Made by a program: the position numbers and the translations under genes. Source: Aliivibrio salmonicida LFI1238 (GTDB taxonomy: Bacteria; Pseudomonadota; Gammaproteobacteria; Enterobacterales; Vibrionaceae). Taken from it: DNA of 64,000 nucleotides. Shown piece by piece: positions 54,157 through 62,943 of the stretch. Below the pieces are notes generated by a model. It searched no databases. It was given only the letters and a program-made list of their open reading frames with translations, and was not told where the DNA came from. How positions within the stretch are numbered: the first letter of the stretch is position 1; every line of letters starts with the position of its first letter. The stretch covers positions 434,001 to 498,000 of the forward strand of contig NC_011313.1 in NCBI RefSeq assembly GCF_000196495.1, given 5' to 3'.

Positions 54157-55209
54157 ATGAATAGTAAAACAGTCGCTATGATTGCGAGTTTCCTTTTTTT
54201 GGGGAGTTCATTTTCAGTCTTTGCTGAAGCTCCTGTCGGCGTTAGGCCTTGTTGTGCGTTTGGTACTAATTTACAAACCGAAGTCGGAGGGATCCCCGTT
54301 CCTTTTGTTTCTGTTGAAAACGTACTGAACATCAGCGAGTTAGGTGATCATATTTATAATGATGGAAGCCAAAGTGTTGCGAGTAGCTTAATGGGATTCG
54401 GGGACGAGAGTAACGGCATTTTTTATTCAGAAAAAGGCGGTTTTTTAGATTCAGCTCATATTCGTGATACTGCCGATTTTGCCTATTTTCTCTATACCGA
54501 AATCAGTGCGCATTTAGGTGAAAACTACAGTATTGCTCTCTCTCCTGAATTAAAAGATCGAATAGTACAAATGAACGCTTCAACGGAATCGTATTCGCAA
54601 GCACAACGAAAATCTATCAGTATTGAAGTCGCCGCATTAACCGCTTATCGTTTAGCGCAATGGCATGAAATTGCTCAATGGTTTGGTATGGAATCGGTTG
54701 GTGGTTTTAAAGAATACGCATCCGCTTTTTCGCCAGAAGATTTGTATTCAAATATGCTTGGGGCAAGATTAGCGAGTGCGGTCATTTCTAATAATCCAAA
54801 TCTAGATAAAAATGATTTTTCAAAAGCGATGACACAAGCGATTCATGATAAGTTTATTGAATTGAAAGTCGGGTCGAAAGAAGAGTCAAAAGCAGAAATT
54901 GAAAGTATGGATGGTGTATGGTGGGATAGCGATAAACGTCTGCCAAATAAGTGGGTAGTTATTCATAGAGAATATCATTTAGGCACGGATCTTCGTCCTA
55001 ATGGGTTTAAAAATGGAATGGAAGAAAGCTTAGCAACCGAACACGAAGGACTTGTAACGTTTAAGCTTATGCCGAATCAAAATGACAATGTGTTCGTAGC
55101 ATTACCTGAATCATTACAAAGTAAACCTTATTGGACACCGAGTGATTTTCAACGTATTGCTGATTTTGCTAAAGAAAAAGACGATAAAGAGCTTTCTACA
55201 AACCCGTAA
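54157..55209 (+). CDS. DUF4056-family exported protein
   Basis: A 350-residue protein with a signal peptide (MIASFLFLGSSFSVFAEA) and the VRPCCAFG start of the mature chain that marks DUF4056. The body is helical with WHEIAQWFG, a possible HE-type metal motif. The function is unknown. It lies 12 bases after the Omp85-like gene in the same operon, which implies a shared envelope role, perhaps lipid or surface handling (inference). Confidence 0.8.
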   Translation: MNSKTVAMIASFLFLGSSFSVFAEAPVGVRPCCAFGTNLQTEVGGIPVPFVSVENVLNISELGDHIYNDGSQSVASSLMGFGDESNGIFYSEKGGFLDSAHIRDTADFAYFLYTEISAHLGENYSIALSPELKDRIVQMNASTESYSQAQRKSISIEVAALTAYRLAQWHEIAQWFGMESVGGFKEYASAFSPEDLYSNMLGARLASAVISNNPNLDKNDFSKAMTQAIHDKFIELKVGSKEESKAEIESMDGVWWDSDKRLPNKWVVIHREYHLGTDLRPNGFKNGMEESLATEHEGLVTFKLMPNQNDNVFVALPESLQSKPYWTPSDFQRIADFAKEKDDKELSTNP

Positions 55210-55230
55210 TCTTTCTATTACTTGAATAAA

Positions 55231-55267
55231 AAAGCCCCGATAGCTAATGCGTATCGGGGCTTTTTTT
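55231..55267. terminator. Bidirectional terminator
   Basis: AAAGCCCCGATA (55231-55242) pairs exactly with TATCGGGGCTTT (55252-55263), with A and T runs. It separates the convergent DUF4056 operon and BCCT gene. Confidence 0.93.
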
Positions 55268-55280
55268 ATCTTAAAAGATA

Positions 55281-56876
55281 TTAAGCTTTACTTGTTTTTG
55301 GAACCGTACCGTATTTCTCAGTACTAAACCCTTTCACTAAACTTACACACATTAGAAGTAAGATAAAGGTGAATGGCAGTGCCGTAGAAACAGTACCTGC
55401 TTGCAGTGCTTGCATCGCTTCAGTACCACCAACCCATAATAATACGGCAGCGATAGAACCTTGAACGATTGCCCAGAAAATGCGTTGTGGTACTGGCGCA
55501 TCAACTTTACCACCAGCGGTAATACTGTCGATAACCAATGAACCTGAATCTGATGATGTTACAAAGAACACCATGATTAGGATGATTGAAATCACAGAAA
55601 GAGCTGTACTCATTGGCAATGCATCATACATATTAAATAATGCCATGGTTATGTCTTGTAGACCATTCTCACCAAGCTCACCGACTTTATTTGTGACTTG
55701 TTCCATTGCTATACCACCAAAAGCTGACATCCATAATGCGGTTGCGGCTGTTGGAATTAGCATTACTGAAATCAAGAATTGACGAACAGTACGACCTTTA
55801 GAAACACGTGCAATGAACATACCTACAAACGGAGACCATGAAATCCACCATGCCCAGTAGAATACGGTCCAGCCGTGCATCCAACCTTCATCAGGGCGAC
55901 CGTGTGGATTACTTAGAGGGATGATATTTTCAATGTAGCCCATAACCGTTAATGGTATTGCTGCCATTACATCAGAAAATCCGATGATGATGATGAAAAT
56001 AAGTAAGGCAAGAGCAACAAGCATATTTACATTACTAAGCAGTTTTACACCGCCATCAATCCCACGAATAACCGAGATCATTGCAAGCATGGTAACAAAG
56101 ATGATGACACCAATTTGCATATTGACGCCACCGTTGGTGCCAAATACATGGTTGATACCACCAGCGGCTTGTTGTGCACCTAAACCAAGAGAGGTTGCCA
56201 GGCCAAACAACGTCGCTAATACGGTCAAAATATCAATGATATGACCAAACCAACCCCATGTTCTGTCACCTAAAATAGGATAAAAAACAGAACGCATAGA
56301 TAGTGGTAAGCCTTTGTTAAACGTAAAGAAAGCTAAAGAAAGAGCAACAATACCGTAAATAGCCCAAGGGTGAATACCCCAGTGGTACATCGTTGCACCT
56401 AATGCTAATTTTCTTGCTTCTTCTGTCAATGGTTCAACCGCTAGCGGTGTACCATACCAATCAGTAAAGTAAGCGACAGGTTCAGCAACACCATAAAACA
56501 TTAACCCAATACCCATGCCAGCAGCAAATAGCATTGCCATCCATGAAATAGTGGAATGTTCTGGTTTTGCGTTATCGCCACCAAGACGGATCTTACCAAA
56601 AGGAGAGATAATTAGAAGTAAACTGAAAACAAGGAAGATATTACTAGACCACATAAATAGACCATCAAAGTTATTTATGATGCTTAATTTTACGCCGTCA
56701 AGAATGGATTTTGCTTCTGTTGGGTCCATAACCAGAAGAACAGTAAGAAATAAAATAATTGCGCCAGCGCTAATACCAAAAACTTGGTTATGTATATCAA
56801 AACCCCATTTTTGAATATTGTCTTGCCCAACTTCATAATCAGTACTGTCAATACTGTACTTATCCGTAGTACTCAT
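55281..56876 (-). CDS. BCCT-family transporter (betaine/choline/carnitine)
   Basis: A 531-residue protein with 12 membrane helices. BCCT signatures are GMGIGLMFYGVAEPVAYF (helix 3) and WAWWISWSPFVGMFIARVS (helix 8, the aromatic box), followed by KGRTVRQF. It imports a quaternary ammonium compatible solute driven by Na+ or H+. The C-terminal tail is short, which argues against osmosensing of the BetP type. The substrate cannot be decided. Confidence 0.9.
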   Translation of the reverse strand: MSTTDKYSIDSTDYEVGQDNIQKWGFDIHNQVFGISAGAIILFLTVLLVMDPTEAKSILDGVKLSIINNFDGLFMWSSNIFLVFSLLLIISPFGKIRLGGDNAKPEHSTISWMAMLFAAGMGIGLMFYGVAEPVAYFTDWYGTPLAVEPLTEEARKLALGATMYHWGIHPWAIYGIVALSLAFFTFNKGLPLSMRSVFYPILGDRTWGWFGHIIDILTVLATLFGLATSLGLGAQQAAGGINHVFGTNGGVNMQIGVIIFVTMLAMISVIRGIDGGVKLLSNVNMLVALALLIFIIIIGFSDVMAAIPLTVMGYIENIIPLSNPHGRPDEGWMHGWTVFYWAWWISWSPFVGMFIARVSKGRTVRQFLISVMLIPTAATALWMSAFGGIAMEQVTNKVGELGENGLQDITMALFNMYDALPMSTALSVISIILIMVFFVTSSDSGSLVIDSITAGGKVDAPVPQRIFWAIVQGSIAAVLLWVGGTEAMQALQAGTVSTALPFTFILLLMCVSLVKGFSTEKYGTVPKTSKA

Positions 56877-57021
56877 GTGTCCTCACATAATATATATGAT
56901 AGCTCCAATCGGAGGCTACCTAAGCGCTGTTAACATTTGCGCAACAGCTTTTTTCGCGAAGAATAATATCAGAGTTGAGAAAAAAAACATATATTTATTT
57001 ATTGGATTTGACATTCAAAAA

Positions 57022-57050
57022 AGCACCTTAAAACAGTGTCTTAAGGTGCT
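57022..57050 (-). terminator. Terminator of the yibIH-like operon
   Basis: On the minus strand AGCACCTTAA pairs with TTAAGGTGCT, followed by TTTTTT. It lies 27 bases after the HlyD-family gene. Confidence 0.9.
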
Positions 57051-57076
57051 GTGAATTGATTCATTTTTCTGGTTGT

Positions 57077-58207
57077 TTAGTGGTCAAGGTACAAATAATT
57101 TTGCCAAGACTTCATACGGATTAATACCTTACGCATAATAGACACATGTTCAAAACTATCGGAATAAACAGATATTTCAGCATTAGCACCGACAGGAAGA
57201 TGGAATTCTGACACGTCTTCCGTTAATTTTAATTTAACTAATGCACGTCCATTTGTTTGAATTGCATTCGTACCAAGTAATGAGCCAGACGCTTGGATTT
57301 GTCCTTCCCCAATGGCTGGAATGACTTCGACGACTTCTCCTTGGAATACTCGACCGGGTATTGCGCGGAATAAAAATTCAGCTTTAAAGCCCGCTTGTAA
57401 GCGCTGTAAAGAATTTTGACGGAATGCACCGACATAGTATTGAGCTTCAGTATGAATAAAAGTCATTACCGGGCGTAAAGGCAGGGGAACGGCCATCATA
57501 CCTGGACGTAATGCCATTTGAGTTACGTAACCATCAGTAGGCGCTTTTACTATTGTTTCATCAAGATTGAATTGCGCTTGTTCTAGTTCTGCTCGCATAC
57601 GAGCAACTGTCGTATTTTCGCCATTAATTTGAGACTCTAACGCTAATTTTGCTTGTTGTTCTTGTGCTTGAACTGACTCAACGGTTGCTTGCGCTGCTTT
57701 ATAGTTCTGCTTGCGAGTATCCAGTTGTTGGGCTGTAAATGCACCTTTTTTATAACCTTTTTCATAACGTTTAAATTCACGATAGGCTTTATCTTTGTCA
57801 GCAGTTGCTTTGATTGTATTCGCTTGAGCTGATTTATAAATGGACTCTAGTTGTAAAGCCCCTTGTTGTGCTTCATTTAATGCGGCTTGTTTACGGACAA
57901 CTTCTGCTTTAAACGGGATTGGATCTATTTTGAAAAGAACATCACCTTCTTTTAGAGCTTGGTTTGCCTCTACATTAACTTCAATAACTTTGCCTTTCAC
58001 ACTTGGCACTATTGGAGTCGTGACATAAAACTGTCCACCAAATTGAGTGAATGGGTGGTTATAGTTCATTAAAAGAACAAGTGTACCAACAAGAACCACG
58101 CCACCTAAACCTGCCGTTGGTACGGTCCATTTATTTAAAGGGATATTAAATATTTTAAAAACCGCGATACATAAGGCGGTATACGTAAGAATCAGCAATA
58201 AATCCAT
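57077..58207 (-). CDS. yibH: HlyD-family membrane fusion protein, YibH-like
   Basis: A 376-residue periplasmic adaptor anchored by an N-terminal helix. It has the two lipoyl half-motifs (GKVIEVNVEANQALKEGDVLF; APTDGYVTQMALRPG, split here), a long coiled coil between them and a beta-barrel. The C-terminal MRKVLIRMKSWQNYLYLDH closely matches YibH of E. coli, as remembered. AGGAG precedes the ATG. It shares one base with the upstream DUF3302 gene (TAATG), so both are co-translated. No transporter partner is encoded here. Confidence 0.88.
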   Translation of the reverse strand: MDLLLILTYTALCIAVFKIFNIPLNKWTVPTAGLGGVVLVGTLVLLMNYNHPFTQFGGQFYVTTPIVPSVKGKVIEVNVEANQALKEGDVLFKIDPIPFKAEVVRKQAALNEAQQGALQLESIYKSAQANTIKATADKDKAYREFKRYEKGYKKGAFTAQQLDTRKQNYKAAQATVESVQAQEQQAKLALESQINGENTTVARMRAELEQAQFNLDETIVKAPTDGYVTQMALRPGMMAVPLPLRPVMTFIHTEAQYYVGAFRQNSLQRLQAGFKAEFLFRAIPGRVFQGEVVEVIPAIGEGQIQASGSLLGTNAIQTNGRALVKLKLTEDVSEFHLPVGANAEISVYSDSFEHVSIMRKVLIRMKSWQNYLYLDH

Positions 58208-58587
58208 TATATTTGCTCCTCTTTAGAGGGTGTTTGAGGCGGTTGATTCACTTGGTTGATTTCTATTTGAGACAGTTTCTCTGTCAGTAACTCAACTTGA
58301 TCGTTTAAATGATTAACGCGTGTTTGCAGTTCTAACTGATTATTTTCAATCTTATGAAACCCCCAACCACGATCTTCTCTCCATAGCGTTGCCCAGATCC
58401 AAAGGAATGGCCATAAAACGTGAAGAGTAAATAAACTGACCCATCCGGCAATATGGATAGCATCTGAATGAGGATGGTCACGCTTGTGTGCTATTTCATA
58501 AGGAATATCATGGATAACAATAATTCCATAGAAGATAACTAGCGCTACAAATACGAGTAAGCCGAGGGCAAAATAATCTAAAAACAT
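58207..58587 (-). CDS. yibI: DUF3302-family membrane protein, YibI-like
   Basis: A 126-residue protein with two membrane segments (ALGLLVFVALVIFYGIIVI and WVSLFTLHVLWPFLWIWATLW split by context), HDIPYEIAHKRDHPH between them, and a C-terminal coiled coil. ATG 58587 has AAGGA seven bases upstream and begins at the conserved MFLDYFALG; a longer frame to 58647 adds an unlikely N-terminus. DUF3302 genes regularly precede yibH, as here. The function is unknown. Confidence 0.85.
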   Translation of the reverse strand: MFLDYFALGLLVFVALVIFYGIIVIHDIPYEIAHKRDHPHSDAIHIAGWVSLFTLHVLWPFLWIWATLWREDRGWGFHKIENNQLELQTRVNHLNDQVELLTEKLSQIEINQVNQPPQTPSKEEQI

Positions 58588-58727
58588 AAACTTATCCTTG
58601 TCGTTATTTACAATCCAATGAGTAACAAAATAGTTACTTTTTAACAACTTGAGTGTCGCATTGCTTGATTAAATACGCAAGGTAGAATCCTAAACTAAGT
58701 AGATTAAAGAGAGATAGAAACAAAAAA

Positions 58728-58753
58728 AACCGATAACTAAATAGTTATCGGTT
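58728..58753 (-). terminator. Terminator of the membrane GGDEF gene
   Basis: AACCGATAACTA (58728-58739) pairs exactly with TAGTTATCGGTT (58742-58753). On the minus strand a run of T follows. Confidence 0.9.
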
Positions 58754-58787
58754 ACGTTTTATACAGATGAGGGGGTAGATAATAGTT

Positions 58788-60020
58788 CTATAAACTAACG
58801 CAGTTTCGGCCACCATCTTTAGCACGATAAAGAGCCTTATCTGATGCTTTTATGACTTCTTGAGGTTTTTTATATTCGGTATTGTCGGCAACACCAATAC
58901 TAATCGTCACGTTGACTACTTTGGTTTTATTGGCTTTCCCACGTTTCGCTTGACCTTCTTTTTTATCTTTAGGTCGAGTTGACGTGTCTCGAATAATTAA
59001 ATCGTAATCGGCAATATCTTCACGTAATTCTTCAAGGTATTCAAGGCTCTCCTCTACGGTCTTACCTTTAAATAGAACGGTAAACTCTTCACCACCATAG
59101 CGATATACTTTAGCATTACCCCCTGTTTGAGCCATAATACTGGCAACCAGTTTAAGTACATCATCGCCTGTGTCATGTCCGTAGTTGTCATTGAATTTTT
59201 TAAAATGGTCAATATCTAACATAGCAATGGTATAACGTCGACCAAGATGCTTCATTTCAGATTCTAAGGCGCGACGCCCAGGAATACTGGTAAGTTGATC
59301 AATAAAGGCAAGTTCGTGGCTCGCTGAAATAATGTATAAAAGAAGAAGTAGACCAGCGATAGAGAACATCGTGCTAGAAATAAAGTCAACGCTAAATAGT
59401 GAAAAAGTTAACGAAGAGTAAAGTAAGCAAGTGTATGACGCGAGATCGGTATTGTTACTGCGAGTCAAAACAAAAATAGCAGAAAGGCCACACATCACTA
59501 AGCTATAAAGTACGATGATAATAGGAAGTGGTGATATTTCAGGGATGTTGAGTAGGTAGGTTTCCCAAATCTCCGTCATGTCATTTTCTGAGAAATGCGT
59601 CACGATGATCCAACACCAAATGAACATGAATAAAAGAACAGATAGGTAACCTGCACCATATTTTGAGAAAATTCTACGCTCAGGAAAAATGAACGTCGCC
59701 ATCATTGTAATCGGTAAAAGAAAGGCGGTTAGCGTAAATTCAATACGAGTCGTACCAAAAGATAAAGGTACTTGCAGTCTTTCTTGGATGATCCAATAAG
59801 CCATCGCCATACTGATGGCAATCATTCCAATTCGACCTTGGTTAAATGGTTGGCTTAAAAGCAATACAATTGATAATACAATGTATGGCAATATGTATGA
59901 GAAGCCTTTGTTTTCAGCTGAAAGTTGAATGATACCACTCATTCCTGTAATCGCAGAAACGACCAAAATTATAGGTAAAAGTAACTTAAACAAAGGGTGA
60001 CTCAGAAGGCTAGAAGACAT
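58788..60020 (-). CDS. Membrane diguanylate cyclase (7-8 helices, GGDEF)
   Basis: A 410-residue protein. About eight membrane helices fill residues 10-235. The GGDEF domain follows (SIPGRRALESEMKHLG, LDIDHFKKFNDNYGHDTGDD, YRYGGEEFTVLF), with a Lys/Arg-rich insert before the last part (KDKKEGQAKRGKANKTK). The active site is intact and there is no RxxD inhibitory site. It is divergent, by 145 bases, from a ComFB-like gene, which may read the cyclic-di-GMP it makes. Confidence 0.88.
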   Translation of the reverse strand: MSSSLLSHPLFKLLLPIILVVSAITGMSGIIQLSAENKGFSYILPYIVLSIVLLLSQPFNQGRIGMIAISMAMAYWIIQERLQVPLSFGTTRIEFTLTAFLLPITMMATFIFPERRIFSKYGAGYLSVLLFMFIWCWIIVTHFSENDMTEIWETYLLNIPEISPLPIIIVLYSLVMCGLSAIFVLTRSNNTDLASYTCLLYSSLTFSLFSVDFISSTMFSIAGLLLLLYIISASHELAFIDQLTSIPGRRALESEMKHLGRRYTIAMLDIDHFKKFNDNYGHDTGDDVLKLVASIMAQTGGNAKVYRYGGEEFTVLFKGKTVEESLEYLEELREDIADYDLIIRDTSTRPKDKKEGQAKRGKANKTKVVNVTISIGVADNTEYKKPQEVIKASDKALYRAKDGGRNCVSL

Positions 60021-60165
60021 TGTTTTTATCTGTTCCTAATAAATCTAAAAAAGTAAAGGCATGTCACTGAATTGGTAGGACAATTTTCCTATTCTATCAA
60101 TAACAAGACTTTATTAATACGCTTACTACGTAACATTACGTATTTAATAACAATAAGGTATTCGT

Positions 60166-60525
60166 ATGGAATCAAACATTCATAATTATATGGAAGTACT
60201 GGTTGGAAAACGTTTCATTGAACTCGATTTTTACCACTCTTATACGCTTGATCAAATAACAGACATGAAATGTATTGCGCTAAATCAACTGCCTACACTT
60301 TATATTCGTTATAGCTTAGATATGTTAGCGGCCACACCTGAGAAAAAATTAGGACAATATTACTGTATGGTTATCGCTGCTGTTGAAAACGCAGAGAAGA
60401 TGGTAGCAGAGGATAGGCGAGAGCGTCAGGATGAAATTGATAATATTGCGGTTTATACAGCAAAAGATCGTTTTGATTTAGAAGATGAAGAAGTTCCATT
60501 TTCTGGTTCGTTGAAAATAGAGTAA
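60166..60525 (+). CDS. ComFB-family protein, possible cyclic-di-GMP receptor
   Basis: A 119-residue cytoplasmic protein. The core NYMEVLVGKRFIEL, then DITDMKCIALNQLPTLYIRY, matches the ComFB pattern, in which the stretch ALNxLPPxY is conserved. The Cys pair seen in some Bacillus members is absent. ComFB proteins have been reported as cyclic-di-GMP receptors in several bacteria. AAGG precedes ATG. The C-terminus is acidic. Its divergence from a diguanylate cyclase gene fits a signalling role (inference). Confidence 0.75.
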   Translation: MESNIHNYMEVLVGKRFIELDFYHSYTLDQITDMKCIALNQLPTLYIRYSLDMLAATPEKKLGQYYCMVIAAVENAEKMVAEDRRERQDEIDNIAVYTAKDRFDLEDEEVPFSGSLKIE

Positions 60526-60532
60526 TAAAAAA

Positions 60533-60577
60533 GCTCATACAATGGGTAAACAGTTACATGAACTGTATTGTATGAGC
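60533..60577. terminator. Bidirectional terminator
   Basis: GCTCATACAAT (60533-60543) pairs with ATTGTATGAGC (60567-60577). An inner hairpin lies within the loop, and T and A runs lie outside. It separates the convergent ComFB-like and rnb genes. Confidence 0.85.
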
Positions 60578-60597
60578 CTTTTGTTATTTAATGGTAA

Positions 60598-62613
60598 TTA
60601 AGCGCTAGGATTTTCTGTTTCTATTTCTGTTTCTTCAACAACAGGAGCAGGGAAGGCTTGCACTGGTTTTGCAACTATATTACGAGTCTCTTCTTTTACT
60701 TCAGCTAAGGTAACTTGAAGTTGATCACCAAGCTTAAAGGTTTCATGTTTATCGATTGAAACCGTTCCTTGATCGCCATTACATTCAATGCGTTCTTTGT
60801 TATCAACAATTAACGAACCGGGAATGAAAGCGGCGGCACCATTTTCAATTAAACGAACACGCATACCTGCACGATTAATATCAAAAATTTCAGCCGTATA
60901 CTGCGTCTCTTTTTCAACTTCACATGCCAATGTTCGGCAATATAGCCAATCACTCACATTACGTTCAGCCATTCGATGGTAACGACGGCTTAGGGCCAAT
61001 TCTTCACCGACGATATCATCAGGGCGCTGTACGGGTTCTTTTCCTAAGATATGAGCCTTAAGCATGCGATGGTTAATCATATCGCTGTATTTACGAATTG
61101 GTGATGTCCACGTCGCGTAGATATCAAGACCCATTGCATAATGAGGAAGGGGTTCGTTACCCGTCTCGCTGTAAGTTTGGTATTTACGAATACGTGCATC
61201 AAGGTAAGACGTCGGTTGGCTACCTAAAAGACGGCGTAGTTCACTGAAACCTTCCAGTGTTGCTATTTGCTCTTCAGTAAATTCAACGCCTTCTAATTGG
61301 TTTACAATCTCAACAACGTCTTTAAACTTATCGAGTTTAATACCAGCATGTGAGTTAAATACGCCCATGTTAAAGGTATTACGTAATGTTTTACCTGCAC
61401 AGATGTTCGCAGTAACCATTGCTTCTTCTACTAGCTTATTCGCGCAGCGACGCGTATCGGCATGAATCGCAACAACATCATTGTCTTCACTTAATTCAAA
61501 GCGATAATCTGGGCGATCAGGAAAGATAACAGCATGCGTTTGACGCCATGTAGTACGAGCTTGTGCAAATTCATGCAGTTCAGTAACTACTTGAGCGATG
61601 ATTTCACTTGGTGCCCAAGTTTCACAATGGCCTGTTTCAAGGAAATCAGACACATTATCGTAAGACAAGCGTGCGTGAGATTTAATCGTCGCGGCGTAGA
61701 AGTTAATGGTGTATTCTTGAATGGTGCCTTCTGCATCAACAATCACGGTACAACAAATCGCAGGGCGTTGTTCATTTTCGATTAATGAACATAACTCATC
61801 ACTTAGATCTCTTGGTAGCATTGGTATATTGCGACCAGGAAGATAAATAGTATAACCACGCTGACGTGCCACTTTATCCATCTCATCATCTGGAGTGATA
61901 TAAGCGGTAGGATCGGCAATCGCAATAGTCAGTTCAAAAGAACCGTTGTCTTGTTTCTTAATATAAAGGGCATCATCCATGTCTTTGGTTGATGAACCAT
62001 CAATGGTTACAAATGGTGTTTCGGTCATATCGACACGAACTAAATCAGCGTCGTCTTTAATTTCCCAATGTTCAATGCCTTTAGGTTCTGAATTTGGTAA
62101 ATCATTTTGAGCAAGAGTTACCCACCAAGGCGCGATTTTGTCATCGGTGTCAGTGATCTTATGGGTGATGTCACATAGAAAGCCGTCATCTCCTTTTAAT
62201 GGGTGCTGTGTTAACTCAGCAACAACCCAATCACCTTCGTTTAAGGTTTCTGGATTTACACCTTTACGTGTTTTTGCTTTTATTGCATTTTTTAGGCTAG
62301 GGTGATCAGGCATTACCTGTAGACGTTTTTTAAACATCTGAATGCGGCCAATAAATCGAGTAACTGATTGTTCAACAAGTTGATCTGGTTCTGCTTGGTC
62401 TTTGTCATTTTCAGTACGAATAAGAGCAATGACTCTGTCACCATGCATCACTTTTTTCATTTGTGCTGGTGGAATAAAGACGCTTTTTTTCTTGTCATCT
62501 GATTCTAAGAAGCCAAAACCACGGTCGGTTGCTTTAATTGTGCCTTCTTTTTTAGGCAATTTTTCTTGTATTTGCTGCTTCAATTGCGCAAGTAATGGGT
62601 TATCTTGAAACAT
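60598..62613 (-). CDS. rnb: Exoribonuclease II (RNase II)
   Basis: A 671-residue 3'-5' hydrolytic exoribonuclease. Two cold-shock domains are N-terminal (GTIKATDRGFGFLESDD). The RNB domain has the catalytic Asp cluster in TIDGSSTKDMDDALYI. An S1 domain is C-terminal (AEIFDINRAGMRVRLIENG). RNase II degrades single-stranded mRNA and is blocked by hairpins. The gene sits back to back with a DEAD-box helicase gene (deaD), a fitting pair for mRNA turnover in the cold. Length is close to the E. coli enzyme (644) with a short acidic tail. Confidence 0.94.
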   Translation of the reverse strand: MFQDNPLLAQLKQQIQEKLPKKEGTIKATDRGFGFLESDDKKKSVFIPPAQMKKVMHGDRVIALIRTENDKDQAEPDQLVEQSVTRFIGRIQMFKKRLQVMPDHPSLKNAIKAKTRKGVNPETLNEGDWVVAELTQHPLKGDDGFLCDITHKITDTDDKIAPWWVTLAQNDLPNSEPKGIEHWEIKDDADLVRVDMTETPFVTIDGSSTKDMDDALYIKKQDNGSFELTIAIADPTAYITPDDEMDKVARQRGYTIYLPGRNIPMLPRDLSDELCSLIENEQRPAICCTVIVDAEGTIQEYTINFYAATIKSHARLSYDNVSDFLETGHCETWAPSEIIAQVVTELHEFAQARTTWRQTHAVIFPDRPDYRFELSEDNDVVAIHADTRRCANKLVEEAMVTANICAGKTLRNTFNMGVFNSHAGIKLDKFKDVVEIVNQLEGVEFTEEQIATLEGFSELRRLLGSQPTSYLDARIRKYQTYSETGNEPLPHYAMGLDIYATWTSPIRKYSDMINHRMLKAHILGKEPVQRPDDIVGEELALSRRYHRMAERNVSDWLYCRTLACEVEKETQYTAEIFDINRAGMRVRLIENGAAAFIPGSLIVDNKERIECNGDQGTVSIDKHETFKLGDQLQVTLAEVKEETRNIVAKPVQAFPAPVVEETEIETENPSA

Positions 62614-62943
62614 GAGCCTTCATAATATAGTTAGAGAAATAACGAGCTAACTTTACTATCGCACTTAATTGATTACTAGAAAACTTGGTTGAAATGTATA
62701 AAAAAGAGTGTTTAGCGTACAAAAAACTGCCTAAACGAAGAAAAGAGAGTTAAATTTGTGAACTTGCTCAATTTTTTCTGGTAATTCTTGCAGTATTAGG
62801 GCATTATCCGCGCCCTGAGTTAATCATCTTACATACACTTTTGTATTAAGAGATTAACCCGTCCTGTCCCGAGTGCTTGTGTGTGTAATGGAACTTGCTG
62901 AGCAAATGGGACCGTTTTTATATGATTAATTATTGGGATCCCA
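62614..62943. promoter_or_regulatory. rnb/deaD divergent region with a long structured deaD leader
   Basis: About 330 bases. A large hairpin at 62819-62858 has outer stem GTTAATC/GATTAAC with the inner stems TCTT/AAGA and ATAC/GTAT. A short frame at 62888-62929 would encode MELAEQMGPFLYD. The start region of deaD lies in the palindrome TTGGGATCCCAA (62933-62944), which covers the ribosome binding site. Long structured leaders are a feature of cold-shock helicase mRNAs. Confidence 0.55.
62888..62929 (+). CDS. Candidate 13-codon leader peptide of deaD
   Basis: ATG at 62888 begins a frame reading MELAEQMGPFLYD, ending TAA 14 bases before the deaD start. The ribosome binding site is poor (a GAG about 14 bases upstream). 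E. coli deaD also has a short upstream ORF (yrbN), but I cannot claim homology. The evidence for translation is slight. Confidence 0.3.
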   Translation: MELAEQMGPFLYD

